DNA of 53,083 bases from an uncultured Aquimarina sp. (GTDB lineage Bacteria; Bacteroidota; Bacteroidia; Flavobacteriales; Flavobacteriaceae): assembly GCA_947489195.1 (NCBI GenBank), contig CANLCT010000031.1:1-53083 (forward strand), in the 5' to 3' direction. Made by a program: the position numbers and the translations under genes. This document shows positions 33,317 through 42,692 of the stretch, piece by piece. The notes beneath the pieces were generated by a model, which was not told where the DNA came from, ran no database searches, and saw only the letters and a program-made list of their open reading frames with translations. Positions within the stretch are counted from its first letter, which is position 1, and each line of letters starts with the position of its first letter.

Positions 33317-35815
33317 TTGAAAACTACTCTTTTTTTTATCTTAAGCATATTATCTTTTAGTATTTATGCACAAACTGCCGAAGTTAAAGGTATTGTTCTT
33401 GATGAATTTAATAACCCCATAAACGGAGCCGAAGTAGTTTCGGATGCAAGTACAGGAACGCAAACAGATATTAATGGTTTATATGTATTGGATATACCTG
33501 CCAACAAGCAAGTAACAATAACTATAAATTATACAGGTTTAAAAAAAATATCTTTCAAGGTAAAATTAAAACCAAGTCAACAATATGAATTTAATCCTGT
33601 TTTAAAAGCTGAAGTTGAGCAAATTTCTGAAGTGGTTATTACTGGTACTAGCCGAAAAGATATCGAAGGTATTGTTAACCTTGATCCAAAAACCATTCGT
33701 AACACCCCGTCAGCTAATGCAGGAGTTGAAGGTTTACTCAAAACACTACCAGGAGTAAGCAATAATAATGAGCTAAGTACTCAATATAATGTTCGAGGTG
33801 GAAATTTTGACGAAAATTTGGTATATGTAAATGAAATTGAAGTATATCGCCCATTTTTAATCAGATCAGGGCAACAAGAAGGTTTAAGTTTTGTAAATAC
33901 AGATTTGGTAAGTAATGTTGATTTTTCTGCAGGAGGTTTTCAAGCAAAATATGGAGATAAACTATCTTCAGTATTAGATGTTACTTACAAAATTCCAAAA
34001 AAAATAGGTGCTCGTGCCGAACTAAGTCTATTAGGTGGTAGCCTAGCTCTACAGGGTATATCAAAAGATGCCAATACAACAGCTATGCTTGGATTGCGTT
34101 ACCGCGATAATAGCTTATTAGTTGACGCACGTGATACTAATAGTAATTTTCGCCCTCGTTTTGGTGATATTCAAACTTATATTACACATAATTTCTCATC
34201 TAAATTTGAGTTAAGCTTTTTAGGTAATGTAGCTATAAATTTATATGATTTAGAGCCAATTAGTCGAAGAACTAATTTTGGAACTCTTGATAGCCCACGT
34301 GCGCTTACTGTAGTTTATGATGGTCAAGAAAATGATCGTTACCAAACGTTGTTTGGTGCCTTCAAAGGAACTTACAAACCCAATAAAAATTTAAGTTTAC
34401 GCTTAATTGCTTCTGGTTACCATACGCAAGAACAAGAATACTTCGATTTTTTGGCGCAATACCGTATAGGTAAGGTAAACCCAGCTATAGGAAGTGATTC
34501 TTTTGGCGAGATCGAATCAATCGAAGGGATAGGAGCTCAAGTATCTCATGCTCGAAATGATTTAGATGCATTAATTTTTAATATTGAACACCGTGGTACC
34601 TATACTAAAAATGACAATCAATTTGATTGGGGATTAAAATACACTAATGAAAATGTACGTGACCGTGTACGCGAATATGAATTTGTAGATAATTCTGGCT
34701 TTTTTGTAGCCTCGCCTTTTAAAGAACAGATTGTTGACCCTACTCCCGAAGATCCTTTAGATGGCGATCCAAGAGATAATCGTAACGACAGACGTATTAT
34801 TCCCTTTAGTAATGTTCGTGCTAAAAATGAAGTCATCATTCATCGTTTATCAAATTATGCGCAATGGAGTAAAAAAACATTTATTGGTGACCACAAAGCT
34901 TGGGTAAATGCAGGTATCCGTTCTCAATTATGGCAAATAGCTGATAATAGTGGAAAAGCTATTAGTAAAAGACAAATAACAGTAAGCCCTAGAGCCCAAT
35001 TTACCATTAAACCGAATTGGAAAAAGGATATGTTATTTCGTTTATCTACTGGCTTATACCATCAACCTCCATTTTATCGCGAATTGCGTGATAGTTTAGG
35101 TACTGTGGTTCCTAATGTTAAGGCTCAACAATCATTTCACATTTCATTAAGTAATGATTATAGTTTTAAAATGTGGAATCGGGCTTTCAAACTTACCTCA
35201 GAAATTTATTATAAAAAACTTTCTGATGTAAACACCTATACTTTAGAAAATGTTCGTATACGTTACCGAGCTAATAATAATGCCGAGGCTTTTGCGCAAG
35301 GTTTAGATTTACGAATTAATGGTGAGTTTGTTCCTGGTACCGAATCTTGGTTTAGTTTTGGTTATTTACGTACTGAAGAGAATTTAGATAATCGAGGTTA
35401 TATAGCGCGTCCAACTGATCAACGCTTAAAATTTGGTGTCCTATTTCAAGATTATGTTAAAAGTATACCTAACTTAAAAATGTATTTAAATTTAGTATAC
35501 CAAACAGGTCTTCCTGGAGGTTCTCCTAGTTTTGCAGATCCTTATGATTTTCAATCTCGATTGAATGATTATCGCCGGGTTGATATCGGAACCTCATACG
35601 TACTAGTTGATGGCAAAAGAAAAAAAGCCAAAACTTTAGGTTTTCTTAACCACTTTGAAACTTTTGAAATTGGTATTGAAGTCTTTAATCTATTTAATCT
35701 TCAAAATTCAATTACAAATACTTTTGTTAGAGATGCAAATAGTTTACGAGAATTTGCCGTGCCTAATTTTTTAACTCCTCGAATTCTTAATGTAAAACTT
35801 AGAATGAGTTTGTAA
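33317..35815 (+). CDS. TonB-dependent outer-membrane receptor with CarboxypepD_reg domain
   Basis: An 832-residue receptor. The start is TTG at 33317; no ATG is available before the signal peptide (MKTTLFFILSILSFSIYAQ). Residues about 22-105 form the carboxypeptidase-regulatory-like domain (VKGIVLDEFNNPINGAEV). The plug follows at about 110-230 (LLKTLPGVSNNNELSTQYNVRGGNFDENLVYVNEIEVYRP). The 22-strand barrel runs to the C-terminus and ends NVKLRMSL. There is no SusD partner, so it is not a classic polysaccharide-utilisation pair; the substrate is unknown. It is translationally close to the M23 peptidase upstream. Confidence 0.93.
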   Translation: MKTTLFFILSILSFSIYAQTAEVKGIVLDEFNNPINGAEVVSDASTGTQTDINGLYVLDIPANKQVTITINYTGLKKISFKVKLKPSQQYEFNPVLKAEVEQISEVVITGTSRKDIEGIVNLDPKTIRNTPSANAGVEGLLKTLPGVSNNNELSTQYNVRGGNFDENLVYVNEIEVYRPFLIRSGQQEGLSFVNTDLVSNVDFSAGGFQAKYGDKLSSVLDVTYKIPKKIGARAELSLLGGSLALQGISKDANTTAMLGLRYRDNSLLVDARDTNSNFRPRFGDIQTYITHNFSSKFELSFLGNVAINLYDLEPISRRTNFGTLDSPRALTVVYDGQENDRYQTLFGAFKGTYKPNKNLSLRLIASGYHTQEQEYFDFLAQYRIGKVNPAIGSDSFGEIESIEGIGAQVSHARNDLDALIFNIEHRGTYTKNDNQFDWGLKYTNENVRDRVREYEFVDNSGFFVASPFKEQIVDPTPEDPLDGDPRDNRNDRRIIPFSNVRAKNEVIIHRLSNYAQWSKKTFIGDHKAWVNAGIRSQLWQIADNSGKAISKRQITVSPRAQFTIKPNWKKDMLFRLSTGLYHQPPFYRELRDSLGTVVPNVKAQQSFHISLSNDYSFKMWNRAFKLTSEIYYKKLSDVNTYTLENVRIRYRANNNAEAFAQGLDLRINGEFVPGTESWFSFGYLRTEENLDNRGYIARPTDQRLKFGVLFQDYVKSIPNLKMYLNLVYQTGLPGGSPSFADPYDFQSRLNDYRRVDIGTSYVLVDGKRKKAKTLGFLNHFETFEIGIEVFNLFNLQNSITNTFVRDANSLREFAVPNFLTPRILNVKLRMSL

Positions 35816-36007
35816 TAGTATTCATTTATTCAAGAATAGAAAAATATAAATAATATCATAAAAACACATTAAATCACCTCATGATAATAGCTATATTTTA
35901 TTTTTTTTAAATCTGCAATATCGTTGATTATACTATTAATCTCTATTCTATAGCATATATAATTACACTTATACTTCTCAACAAAAATTTGAAAATTTAT
36001 ATTATAA

Positions 36008-36724
36008 TTAAGGATTTGTAGACCATAAAGAAGCTCCTTTTAGCATTGCGCGTCTTGGTAGTTTTAAGCCCGCAACTATCAACTCTGCAAAATCATCAGG
36101 TTGTAATACTTTATCAGGATTTCCGTCAGTAATTCCTAAATCATAAGCCATATCTGAAGCTATAGTACTTGGTGTTAATGTACAAACTCGAATGTTGTTT
36201 TTTCTAACTTCTTTCATTAAAGAATCTGAAAAACCGATCACTCCAAATTTTGATGCAGAATACGCTGAAATTGTAGCATTCCCAGATAAACCTGCCATTG
36301 AAGAAACATTTATTATATCACCTTCATTTTTATCAATCAAAAATGGTAATACTTCTTTAGTCACATAATACATTCCTAATAAATTGGTCTGTATAATATT
36401 TGTCCATTCCGATACTTCCATTTCCATTATTGAACCAAATGCTGCAATACCTGCATTATTTATAAGAATATCTACACTCTTAAAGTCTTCAATTATCTTC
36501 TCAATTCCTAATTGAACCTGTTCATAATTCCCTACATCAAAAGCAGCATAAGTTACGTTTACTCCTATAAGCTTTAATTCTTTAGCTACTTCTTTCAATT
36601 TACTTTCATTACGACCAGTTATAGCAATATCTACACCTTCATTTGCAAGTGCTATTGCCGTAGCTTTACCCAAACCTCTACTGCCACCTGTTATTATTGC
36701 TTTCTTATTTTTTAAATGTTCCAT
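36008..36724 (-). CDS. SDR family oxidoreductase, FabG-like
   Basis: A 238-residue classical short-chain dehydrogenase/reductase. The Rossmann dinucleotide site is IITGGSRGLGKATAIAL (residues about 10-26), NNAG is near 89, and the catalytic Ser-Tyr-Lys is provided by NVSSMAG (around 137) and SAYSASKFG (around 150-158). It most resembles 3-ketoacyl-ACP or diketone reductases, and the substrate cannot be assigned. It is on the same strand as the MFS gene but 103 bp apart, so co-transcription is uncertain. Confidence 0.9.
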   Translation of the reverse strand: MEHLKNKKAIITGGSRGLGKATAIALANEGVDIAITGRNESKLKEVAKELKLIGVNVTYAAFDVGNYEQVQLGIEKIIEDFKSVDILINNAGIAAFGSIMEMEVSEWTNIIQTNLLGMYYVTKEVLPFLIDKNEGDIINVSSMAGLSGNATISAYSASKFGVIGFSDSLMKEVRKNNIRVCTLTPSTIASDMAYDLGITDGNPDKVLQPDDFAELIVAGLKLPRRAMLKGASLWSTNP

Positions 36725-36827
36725 AACCTTATTATCTTTTGCTTTTAACTATAAATTTTACACCAATTAAACCATTTATTTATAAAACTAATTAGCTCTT
36801 AATAAATGCTCAAATTGGCATAACTAA

Positions 36828-38006
36828 TTAGTATTCTAAATTTTTAGTCTTATCCTTTAAATTTAAATATATTAATCCTAAAGCTGGACCTATTGCCAAT
36901 ACCCAATATACAAGTATACTTGTATAATAAAGCTGTAAATAACTTAATACCTGGATACTTACTATAGTGATCGAAAAACCAATACAATTTACTAATGTGA
37001 TAGCAGTACCTTTGTATGTCAATGGTGCAGATTGAGCTACTAAGGTTGACAATTGTGGAGAATCACTAATAACAAACATTCCCCAAATAAGCATAAAAGG
37101 AATAAATAAAAACTGAGGTACAAATAAAAATAATGGAAATAATAAACAACAAATTAATGAGCCTAGTAAACTTACTTTAGCTACCAATTGACTCGAATAT
37201 TTTGCCGTAAGTAAACCTCCCCAAACACAAGAAACAAACCCAATACCAATAATTATAAATGCCCATAAACTTATATTTAAATCGGCATGATTCATTCTGT
37301 TATACAAACCAATAAAAAAAGGTACAAATGCCCAAAAAGTATATAATTCCCACATGTGACCAAAATATCCAAACGAAGCTTTTTTAAAGCCTTTTGATGT
37401 AAACATTTGAAACATTACTTTGGGCTGAAATTGTGCTCCTGTTTTGTTATAGGCTCCATTTGGAACAAAAAAACCTACTAATAGTGCCCCTATAATTGAT
37501 AATGTCGATGTTAAACCAATTACTATAAATAAACTATCTTTTAAAGCTATATAGTTAAAAAAATGTGGTATTGCTGTACCCAATACTAAGGTACCTACAA
37601 GTAAGCCTAACGCCCTACCTAAACCATTTTTAAAATGATCGGCTGCTAGTTTAATACCCACAGGGTATATACCTGCTAAACAAACGCCTGTAATAAATCT
37701 TAATAAAGCAATAGAAGTAAATGTATTAAAACTTAATAGCAGTCCGGCATTACTTAATGCAGATACCAATGCACAATACATAAAAACTTTAGTTGCTAAA
37801 AACCGGTCGGAGATACTCCAAACAGCAAATATTAGCGTCCCTATAATAAACCCAAACTGAATAATTGAAGTAAAAAAACCAACACTATTCTTTGGTATTT
37901 GATAAGCTAAGGTTAATTCTGGCATTATTGCATTTACTGCAAACCAAACCGAGGTACACATAAACTGTGCTATTACAATAAAAAAAAGAATCCTTTGTTG
38001 TTTCAA
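36828..38006 (-). CDS. MFS transporter
   Basis: A 392-residue protein with 12 hydrophobic segments in two groups of six, typical of the major facilitator superfamily. The signature after TM2 is weak (IFAVWSISDRFLATKV), and the second half has GLLTAKYSS. The opening MKQQRILFFIVIAQFMCTSVWFAVNAIMPEL is characteristic of a subfamily seen in Bacteroidota and Proteobacteria. The substrate is unknown. No transport partner lies nearby apart from the SDR gene downstream. Confidence 0.88.
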   Translation of the reverse strand: MKQQRILFFIVIAQFMCTSVWFAVNAIMPELTLAYQIPKNSVGFFTSIIQFGFIIGTLIFAVWSISDRFLATKVFMYCALVSALSNAGLLLSFNTFTSIALLRFITGVCLAGIYPVGIKLAADHFKNGLGRALGLLVGTLVLGTAIPHFFNYIALKDSLFIVIGLTSTLSIIGALLVGFFVPNGAYNKTGAQFQPKVMFQMFTSKGFKKASFGYFGHMWELYTFWAFVPFFIGLYNRMNHADLNISLWAFIIIGIGFVSCVWGGLLTAKYSSQLVAKVSLLGSLICCLLFPLFLFVPQFLFIPFMLIWGMFVISDSPQLSTLVAQSAPLTYKGTAITLVNCIGFSITIVSIQVLSYLQLYYTSILVYWVLAIGPALGLIYLNLKDKTKNLEY

Positions 38007-38179
38007 TAGTTTAAATCTTTTAATTTAATATTACCCTAATACATCAATTTCTCAAACTATATTATTAGGTCTTAACTCAAGTAATTCCTTACAAATTAGG
38101 CAATATTTAAAAGAACTAGGTTAAAAATATTTTTTTTAAAAATATTTTTAAAATCGAACATTAAACTTAAAAAAGTAAC

Positions 38180-38187
38180 TATATTTG
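38180..38187 (+). promoter_or_regulatory. -7 element of tRNA-Pro
   Basis: TATATTTG fits TAnnTTTG and lies 23 bp before the tRNA. No TTTG is seen at the -33 position. A very A/T-rich stretch upstream (38121-38153) may help polymerase binding. Confidence 0.5.
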
Positions 38188-38210
38188 CAATCCGAAATAG
38201 GAAACTATAT

Positions 38211-38285
38211 CGGGGTGTAGCGTAGCCCGGTCATCGCGCCTCGTTTGGGACGAGGAGGTCGCAGGTTCGAATCCTGCCACCCCGA
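38211..38285 (+). tRNA. tRNA-Pro (anticodon UGG)
   Basis: 75 nt. The acceptor CGGGGTG pairs with CACCCCG, discriminator A. The anticodon stem CCTCG/CGAGG encloses loop TTTGGGA, giving TGG. T-arm GCAGG-TTCGAAT-CCTGC. CCA is not encoded. An intrinsic terminator follows. Confidence 0.97.
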
Positions 38286-38288
38286 CTA

Positions 38289-38315
38289 AAACCACTCAAA
38301 TTGAGTGGTTTTTTT
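38289..38315 (+). terminator. Intrinsic terminator after tRNA-Pro
   Basis: AAACCACTC-loop-GAGTGGTTTTTTT, directly after the tRNA. Confidence 0.8.
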
Positions 38316-38365
38316 GTTTTAAAATAGATTGATACAAATTCAACTTATTTTATGACGGGACAGAT

Positions 38366-38414
38366 AAAAAGATAAAGCCTATAATTTAAATAATCATAGG
38401 CTTTATCTTTTTTT
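38366..38414 (-). terminator. Terminator after the M48 peptidase gene
   Basis: AAAGATAAAGCCTAT mirrored by ATAGGCTTTATCTTT, with flanking A- and T-runs, 20 bp past the M48 stop. It may also stop plus-strand read-through from the tRNA. Confidence 0.8.
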
Positions 38415-38433
38415 TAGTATATTTTTACTATAC

Positions 38434-39264
38434 TTACTTAAAAGAAGTTACGCCAAATTTAGCTGCTTCTCTTCTGGCTTCTGGCGCCCATTTGGTTAAA
38501 TTAGCAATACGCGTATCATTTGAAGGGTGTGTGCTCAACATTTCTGGTGGAGCACCGTTACCACTCTTGGACGAATTAGCTTTCATACGTACCCATAACT
38601 TTGCTGCTTCTTCTGGTTTATAACCTGCTATAGCCATTAAGTTAATACCTATTTTGTCAGCTTCCGTTTCATGACTTCTACTAAAAGGTAACATAATTCC
38701 TACTTGTGAACCTACCCCAAATGCTTGAGCAAATATTTGTTGTGCTGCTGCACTTTTACCACTCATGGCTATAGAACCAGCTACACCAGCTACTTGTTGA
38801 ATTTGCCCTGCGCTCATACGCTGTTGTCCATGATTTGCTAATGCATGAGCCACCTCATGTCCCATAATAGCTGCAATACCCGCTTCATTTGCTGCAATAG
38901 GTAAAATCCCTGTGTAAAAAACAATTTTACCTCCTGGCATACACCATGCATTTACCGTAGCATCATCTACTAAATTATACTCCCATTTATATCCATTCAA
39001 ATACTCTGGATGTCCATTTGCATTAAACCAACGCTCAGCTGCCTTAGATATTTTTTGTCCAATTCGAGTAATCATCTCAGCATCAGAAGTTCCCTTCACT
39101 ACTTTATTTTCACTTAAAAACTGATCATATTGCTGAAAAGCCATAGGAAATATCTGACTATTACTTACTAAGGCTAATGTTTTTTTCCCTGTAAAAGGGT
39201 TGGTAGCACACCCCATTAGTAATACGGATGCTAATGCTCCTATTATTTGATTTTTATACTTCAT
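38434..39264 (-). CDS. M48 family metallopeptidase, lipoprotein
   Basis: A 276-residue lipoprotein with the lipobox LLMGC (Cys near 19). The zinc motif HEVAH lies within IMGHEVAHALANHG (near 136), and the third ligand Glu within SRSHETEADKIGINLMAIAGY. It matches the LoiP/YcaL-type peptidases of the cell envelope that degrade misassembled outer-membrane proteins. No TM other than the signal is seen, so it differs from HtpX. It is monocistronic, with a strong terminator downstream. Confidence 0.94.
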   Translation of the reverse strand: MKYKNQIIGALASVLLMGCATNPFTGKKTLALVSNSQIFPMAFQQYDQFLSENKVVKGTSDAEMITRIGQKISKAAERWFNANGHPEYLNGYKWEYNLVDDATVNAWCMPGGKIVFYTGILPIAANEAGIAAIMGHEVAHALANHGQQRMSAGQIQQVAGVAGSIAMSGKSAAAQQIFAQAFGVGSQVGIMLPFSRSHETEADKIGINLMAIAGYKPEEAAKLWVRMKANSSKSGNGAPPEMLSTHPSNDTRIANLTKWAPEARREAAKFGVTSFK

Positions 39265-39452
39265 AATAACCCTGTTTTGTTTTCAATACTAAAATTACAA
39301 TTTTTTACATAATTATGTTAAGAACATTTTATTTTTCCTACTAACTCAAGGAAGTTTGCAAATATTATTTCTAATTTTTTATTAAAAAAATAAAGTTTGG
39401 CTAACTTTTTGAGATATTCGTTTAACAGCAACTAAAAATCGATTTCGGTAAA

Positions 39453-39932
39453 ATGAAAAAATTTATAACTTTTATATCCATTTGTGGTATTTTATTTTCT
39501 TGCAAAGGACAAGAAAACAACACAGAACAGACCAAAACTTATGCCATAAATAAAACAGAAGCAGAATGGAAAGCTGAATTATCAGATTTTGAATACTATG
39601 TATTAAGACAAGCTGGTACAGAACGTTCTTTTACTGGAGAGTATAACAAACATTACAAAAAAGGAATTTATCAATGTAAAGCTTGTAATAAGCCTTTGTA
39701 CAGCAGTTCTCACAAATTTGATAGTGGTACCGGCTGGCCAAGTTTTTATCAAGCTATTGAAGGGAATGTGGATACTAGTGTGGATTATAAATTAGGCTAT
39801 GCTAGAAAAGAGTTACTTTGTGGTAATTGCGGTAGTCATTTAGGTCATGTGTTTGGCGACGGACCACAACCCACAGGGAAAAGACATTGCATTAATAGCG
39901 TGTCATTAAAATTTGAACCTATTGAACCATGA
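39453..39932 (+). CDS. msrB: Peptide-methionine (R)-S-oxide reductase MsrB, lipoprotein form
   Basis: A 159-residue protein with a lipoprotein signal (ISICGILFSCKGQ, Cys near 17), so expected in the periplasm. The SelR domain has the zinc motifs CKAC and CGNC, the segment FDSGTGWPSFYQ, HLGHVFGDGP and the catalytic Cys in RHCINSVSLKF. It repairs methionine-R-sulfoxide in proteins. Its stop overlaps the start of a second msrB by four bases (ATGA). Confidence 0.95.
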   Translation: MKKFITFISICGILFSCKGQENNTEQTKTYAINKTEAEWKAELSDFEYYVLRQAGTERSFTGEYNKHYKKGIYQCKACNKPLYSSSHKFDSGTGWPSFYQAIEGNVDTSVDYKLGYARKELLCGNCGSHLGHVFGDGPQPTGKRHCINSVSLKFEPIEP

Positions 39933-40321
39933 AAAAATTTAAAGTAGAAAAAAGTAATGAAGAATGGAAAGCACAATTAGGCGAAGAATCTTATTTCATT
40001 CTTAGAGAAAAAGGAACCGAACAAGCATTTAGTGGTACACTTAATACTCATTACGATAAGGGTACTTACACTTGTAAAGGCTGTGAAACGAAACTTTTTA
40101 CTAGTGAACAAAAATTTGACAGTGGTTGTGGTTGGCCTAGTTTTGATGCCTCTGAAGAAGGTTCAATTATTTACAATCGAGATACCAGCCATGGAATGAT
40201 AAGAACCGAAATTTTATGTGCTAATTGCGGCGGACATTTAGGTCATGTATTTGATGATGGCCCAACAGAAACCGGACAACGCTATTGCGTAAACTCATTA
40301 AGTATTAATTTTAAAAAATAA
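39929..40321 (+). CDS. msrB: Peptide-methionine (R)-S-oxide reductase MsrB, cytoplasmic form
   Basis: A 130-residue SelR protein without a signal peptide. It has zinc motifs CKGC and CANC, FDSGCGWPSFDA (with an extra Cys that may act as a resolving residue), HLGHVFDDGP and catalytic Cys in RYCVNSLSINF. It overlaps the lipoprotein msrB by four bases, so both are made from one mRNA and would protect two compartments. The two copies are clearly related but well diverged. Confidence 0.95.
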   Translation: MKKFKVEKSNEEWKAQLGEESYFILREKGTEQAFSGTLNTHYDKGTYTCKGCETKLFTSEQKFDSGCGWPSFDASEEGSIIYNRDTSHGMIRTEILCANCGGHLGHVFDDGPTETGQRYCVNSLSINFKK

Positions 40322-40326
40322 CAATT

Positions 40327-40878
40327 ATGAAAAAAATAAAAACACTTTTAATAGGCCTATTAAGTCTTAGTTTTATATTAGCTTCATGCGAAGGTCCTTC
40401 TGGACCTCCTGGGAATGATGGATTTGATGGTAGAGATGGTAGTCCAACTTTTATTTTTGAAATTGCTAATGTAACTTTCGAAAAAGACGCAAACTACTCT
40501 TTTGGAGATATTATACCAAATGACATTCCTATTGATGATTCGGATTTAGTTTTAATCTACAGATCTAACGAAGTAAATAGTGAAGGTGATGATGTTTGGC
40601 AGTTGCTACCTCAAGCTTATTTTTTAGATCAAGGAACTTTACAAGTCAATTTTAATCACACAAAAGATGATTTTGAGATTATTATTGATTCAAATTTTGA
40701 TCTTGACGACCTAACTACCGATCAAGCTAATCGTTTTTTAACAAATCAAGTATTTAGAATTGCTGTTGTAAGTGCTAGTACTTCATCTGTAAACACTGGT
40801 GCTAAAATTTTAAATAACAGTGCTTTCGATTACGAAACTATTTCACAAGGCGCTCAACTCTTAAATTTTACAGAATAA
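40327..40878 (+). CDS. Lipoprotein with a short collagen-like segment
   Basis: A 183-residue lipoprotein (SFILASC, Cys near 21). Gly-x-y triplets follow immediately (GPSGPPGNDGFDGRDG, residues 23-38), then an acidic beta-rich domain of about 140 residues that I do not recognise as an enzyme. This architecture is common among Bacteroidota surface lipoproteins of unknown role. It starts five bases after the second msrB, so it is probably part of that operon. A terminator hairpin follows. Confidence 0.85.
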   Translation: MKKIKTLLIGLLSLSFILASCEGPSGPPGNDGFDGRDGSPTFIFEIANVTFEKDANYSFGDIIPNDIPIDDSDLVLIYRSNEVNSEGDDVWQLLPQAYFLDQGTLQVNFNHTKDDFEIIIDSNFDLDDLTTDQANRFLTNQVFRIAVVSASTSSVNTGAKILNNSAFDYETISQGAQLLNFTE

Positions 40879-40905
40879 AGAAACACTCCAATAAGATAAG
40901 ATAAC

Positions 40906-40938
40906 ATTTGCCTCAAGGGTTTACCTCTTGGGGCAAAT
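40906..40938 (+). terminator. Hairpin after the msrB operon
   Basis: ATTTGCCTCAAG ... CTTGGGGCAAAT, a stem of about 12 bp with one G-T pair. The T-run is weak. It shares ATTTGCCTCAA with the hairpin at 41729-41765. Confidence 0.6.
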
Positions 40939-41118
40939 TTATTATGTCCTTTTATTTCCCAATAAAAATAGTGATTCACCTCTTTTAAAAATAATTTCGA
41001 TTCTAAAATACTTTATTGAATTCCGCTTTATACACTTTATTTTTTTCACTGAAAACAGTGATTTTTAAAGAAAAACATAGACCTAACTTGCTCATTATTA
41101 AATCTAAAATCATTTAAA

Positions 41119-41664
41119 ATGAAAAAATCAATTTTATCTATCTTAAAAAAAAGCTTTATTAATCTTTCACTTTTCACCTTGGTTCCCGTAACATTATTTT
41201 TTAGTTGTTCAAAAGACGAATCTTTAAATGCAACAGATGAAGAACTAGTAAATCAAAGTTTTATTGAAAATTCAGATAATGAAAGCTACAATTTATCGAC
41301 ACTAAAATCATCAAAAAGCCAAAACAAAACCTTCAATTGTACTAAAGCTCCCAAAATGACTCCAAGCTATAGAAGCACCGTAGTTTCCATAACTACTGAT
41401 GTTATTGCTGATGAATATGAATGGACACTTACTAACAGTACCAGAGGAAATACAGGATCTTTTATAAGTCGATCAAATGCTGGCAGTCCAGGTATTAAAA
41501 GAAAAAAAACAAAAGAGCGAATTGTAACTGTATTTTCACCCGTACAATATGGTCCGAGACCAGCTTTCCAACCTATTTGGCCAGAAGGTTTAAGAATGTC
41601 TTTGAGAGTAAGAAAAGGGAATTGTTGGTCTAAAAAAGGATATATAACTTTAAAAAGTTATTAA
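41119..41664 (+). CDS. Hypothetical lipoprotein
   Basis: A 181-residue protein. The N-terminus (LSLFTLVPVTLFFSCSKDE) is a lipoprotein signal with Cys near 30. The mature part begins with an acidic, Ser/Asn-rich stretch (about 31-70) and ends in a basic region (IKRKKTKERIVTV, MSLRVRKGNCWSKKGYITLKS). Two Cys residues (FNCTKAP and GNCWSKK) may pair. I do not recognise a family. It has its own region between two similar hairpin terminators, and its neighbour on each side is more than 200 bp away. Confidence 0.7.
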   Translation: MKKSILSILKKSFINLSLFTLVPVTLFFSCSKDESLNATDEELVNQSFIENSDNESYNLSTLKSSKSQNKTFNCTKAPKMTPSYRSTVVSITTDVIADEYEWTLTNSTRGNTGSFISRSNAGSPGIKRKKTKERIVTVFSPVQYGPRPAFQPIWPEGLRMSLRVRKGNCWSKKGYITLKSY

Positions 41665-42047
41665 AACTTAAATAGTAAATATAAAATTACTAAAATTTAG
41701 AAATCAACACTAAAAATATAAAAGTAATAGATTTGCCTCAATCAGTTAACTATTGAGGCAAATCTATTATTCTTCTTGATACTTCTATATAAAAAATCAT
41801 TCTTATTAATCAAGCATATAAAATTATTATATTGCTCATTACCTTACCTATCAGCAATTAGAAAATGATTTATCAAAACAATCTATTACCACGCCCCTTC
41901 TCCTACTTATAAGTTTTAAAAAATTAAAAACTCTTAGTTTAAGACAAAAACAACCTCTTTGTTAGGGCTTAAATTAAAAAAGCTTTGACCGCTAAATAAT
42001 TTTATTTTTTATAATTCACTATTATATAAAAAAGTTTTATATATTTG
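41665..42047. other. Intergenic region with terminator and promoter, no gene
   Basis: The left part holds the terminator at 41729-41770. The right end holds the -7 box TATATTTG (42040-42047), where the promoter of the next operon begins. No supported ORF lies between them. Confidence 0.6.
41729..41770 (+). terminator. Terminator after the hypothetical lipoprotein gene
   Basis: Perfect 14-bp stem AGATTTGCCTCAAT / ATTGAGGCAAATCT with a nine-base loop. The tail is mixed T/A rather than a pure T-run. It resembles the hairpin at 40906. Confidence 0.65.
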
Positions 42048-42068
42048 CTTTGTAACTCAAAGTACTTT
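42040..42068 (+). promoter_or_regulatory. Promoter -7 box and operator-like repeat of the creD operon
   Basis: TATATTTG (42040-42047) is a -7 element. It is followed by CTTTG-N5-CAAAG (42048-42062) running into TACTTT, so that AAAGTACTTT is itself a palindrome (42059-42068). The ATG follows at once. The same composite element is present before creD at 43000-43020. Confidence 0.6.
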
Positions 42069-42692
42069 ATGAAAAGAGACAAATATATTGATGACTTAAA
42101 GGATATTAAAGATTTAATGAATCGGTCTTCTAAGTTTATATCACTTAGTGGATGGTCTGGAATAAGTATTGGTATAGTGGCATTAATTGCTGCTTTTATT
42201 GCTCATTTCAAAATTCAAAAATGGTACACTCTTAATTCTTTTGATGGACTACTTAATGGTGCAGCTATTGAGGCATTAAAAATTGAACTATTACTAATTG
42301 CTGGTATTACATTGGTTATATCTCTTGTATTTGGAATCATTTTCACCATTAATAAATCAAAAAGAATCAATCAAAAATTATGGAGCAAGCAAAGTAAATC
42401 GCTATTAATAAATTTATTAATTCCATTAGTTATTGGAGGCATACTGTGTTTACTATTTATACAAAAAGGAAATTATGGTGTTGTTGCACCACTCACCTTA
42501 TTATTCTATGGTTTAGCTTTAATAAATGCCAGTTCATATACCATAGGAGAAATCAAAAGCTTAGGAATATTAAATTGTATTCTTGGTCTTATTGGAGTTT
42601 ATCAAATAGGTATAGGTGTTATTTTATGGGGAATTGGTTTTGGAGTGCTTCATATTATTTATGGTATTTTAATGAAAATAAAACACAATTAA
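42069..42692 (+). CDS. Polytopic membrane protein of unknown function
   Basis: A 207-residue protein starting at ATG 42069. A longer frame from TTG 42045 would begin inside the promoter. The soluble N-terminus (MKRDKYIDDLKDIKDLMNRSSKF) is followed by about six TM helices. I do not recognise a named family, but this protein is regularly seen beside the small winged-helix regulator and CreD in Bacteroidota. The regulator starts with TTG immediately after its TAA, so translation is coupled. Confidence 0.8.
   Translation: MKRDKYIDDLKDIKDLMNRSSKFISLSGWSGISIGIVALIAAFIAHFKIQKWYTLNSFDGLLNGAAIEALKIELLLIAGITLVISLVFGIIFTINKSKRINQKLWSKQSKSLLINLLIPLVIGGILCLLFIQKGNYGVVAPLTLLFYGLALINASSYTIGEIKSLGILNCILGLIGVYQIGIGVILWGIGFGVLHIIYGILMKIKHN

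Noticed and set aside
38121..38153. AT-rich near-palindrome upstream of tRNA-Pro as a replication or attachment site
   Set aside because: It is low-complexity A/T sequence with no flanking direct repeat of the tRNA end and no integrase. It is more likely an upstream promoter element.
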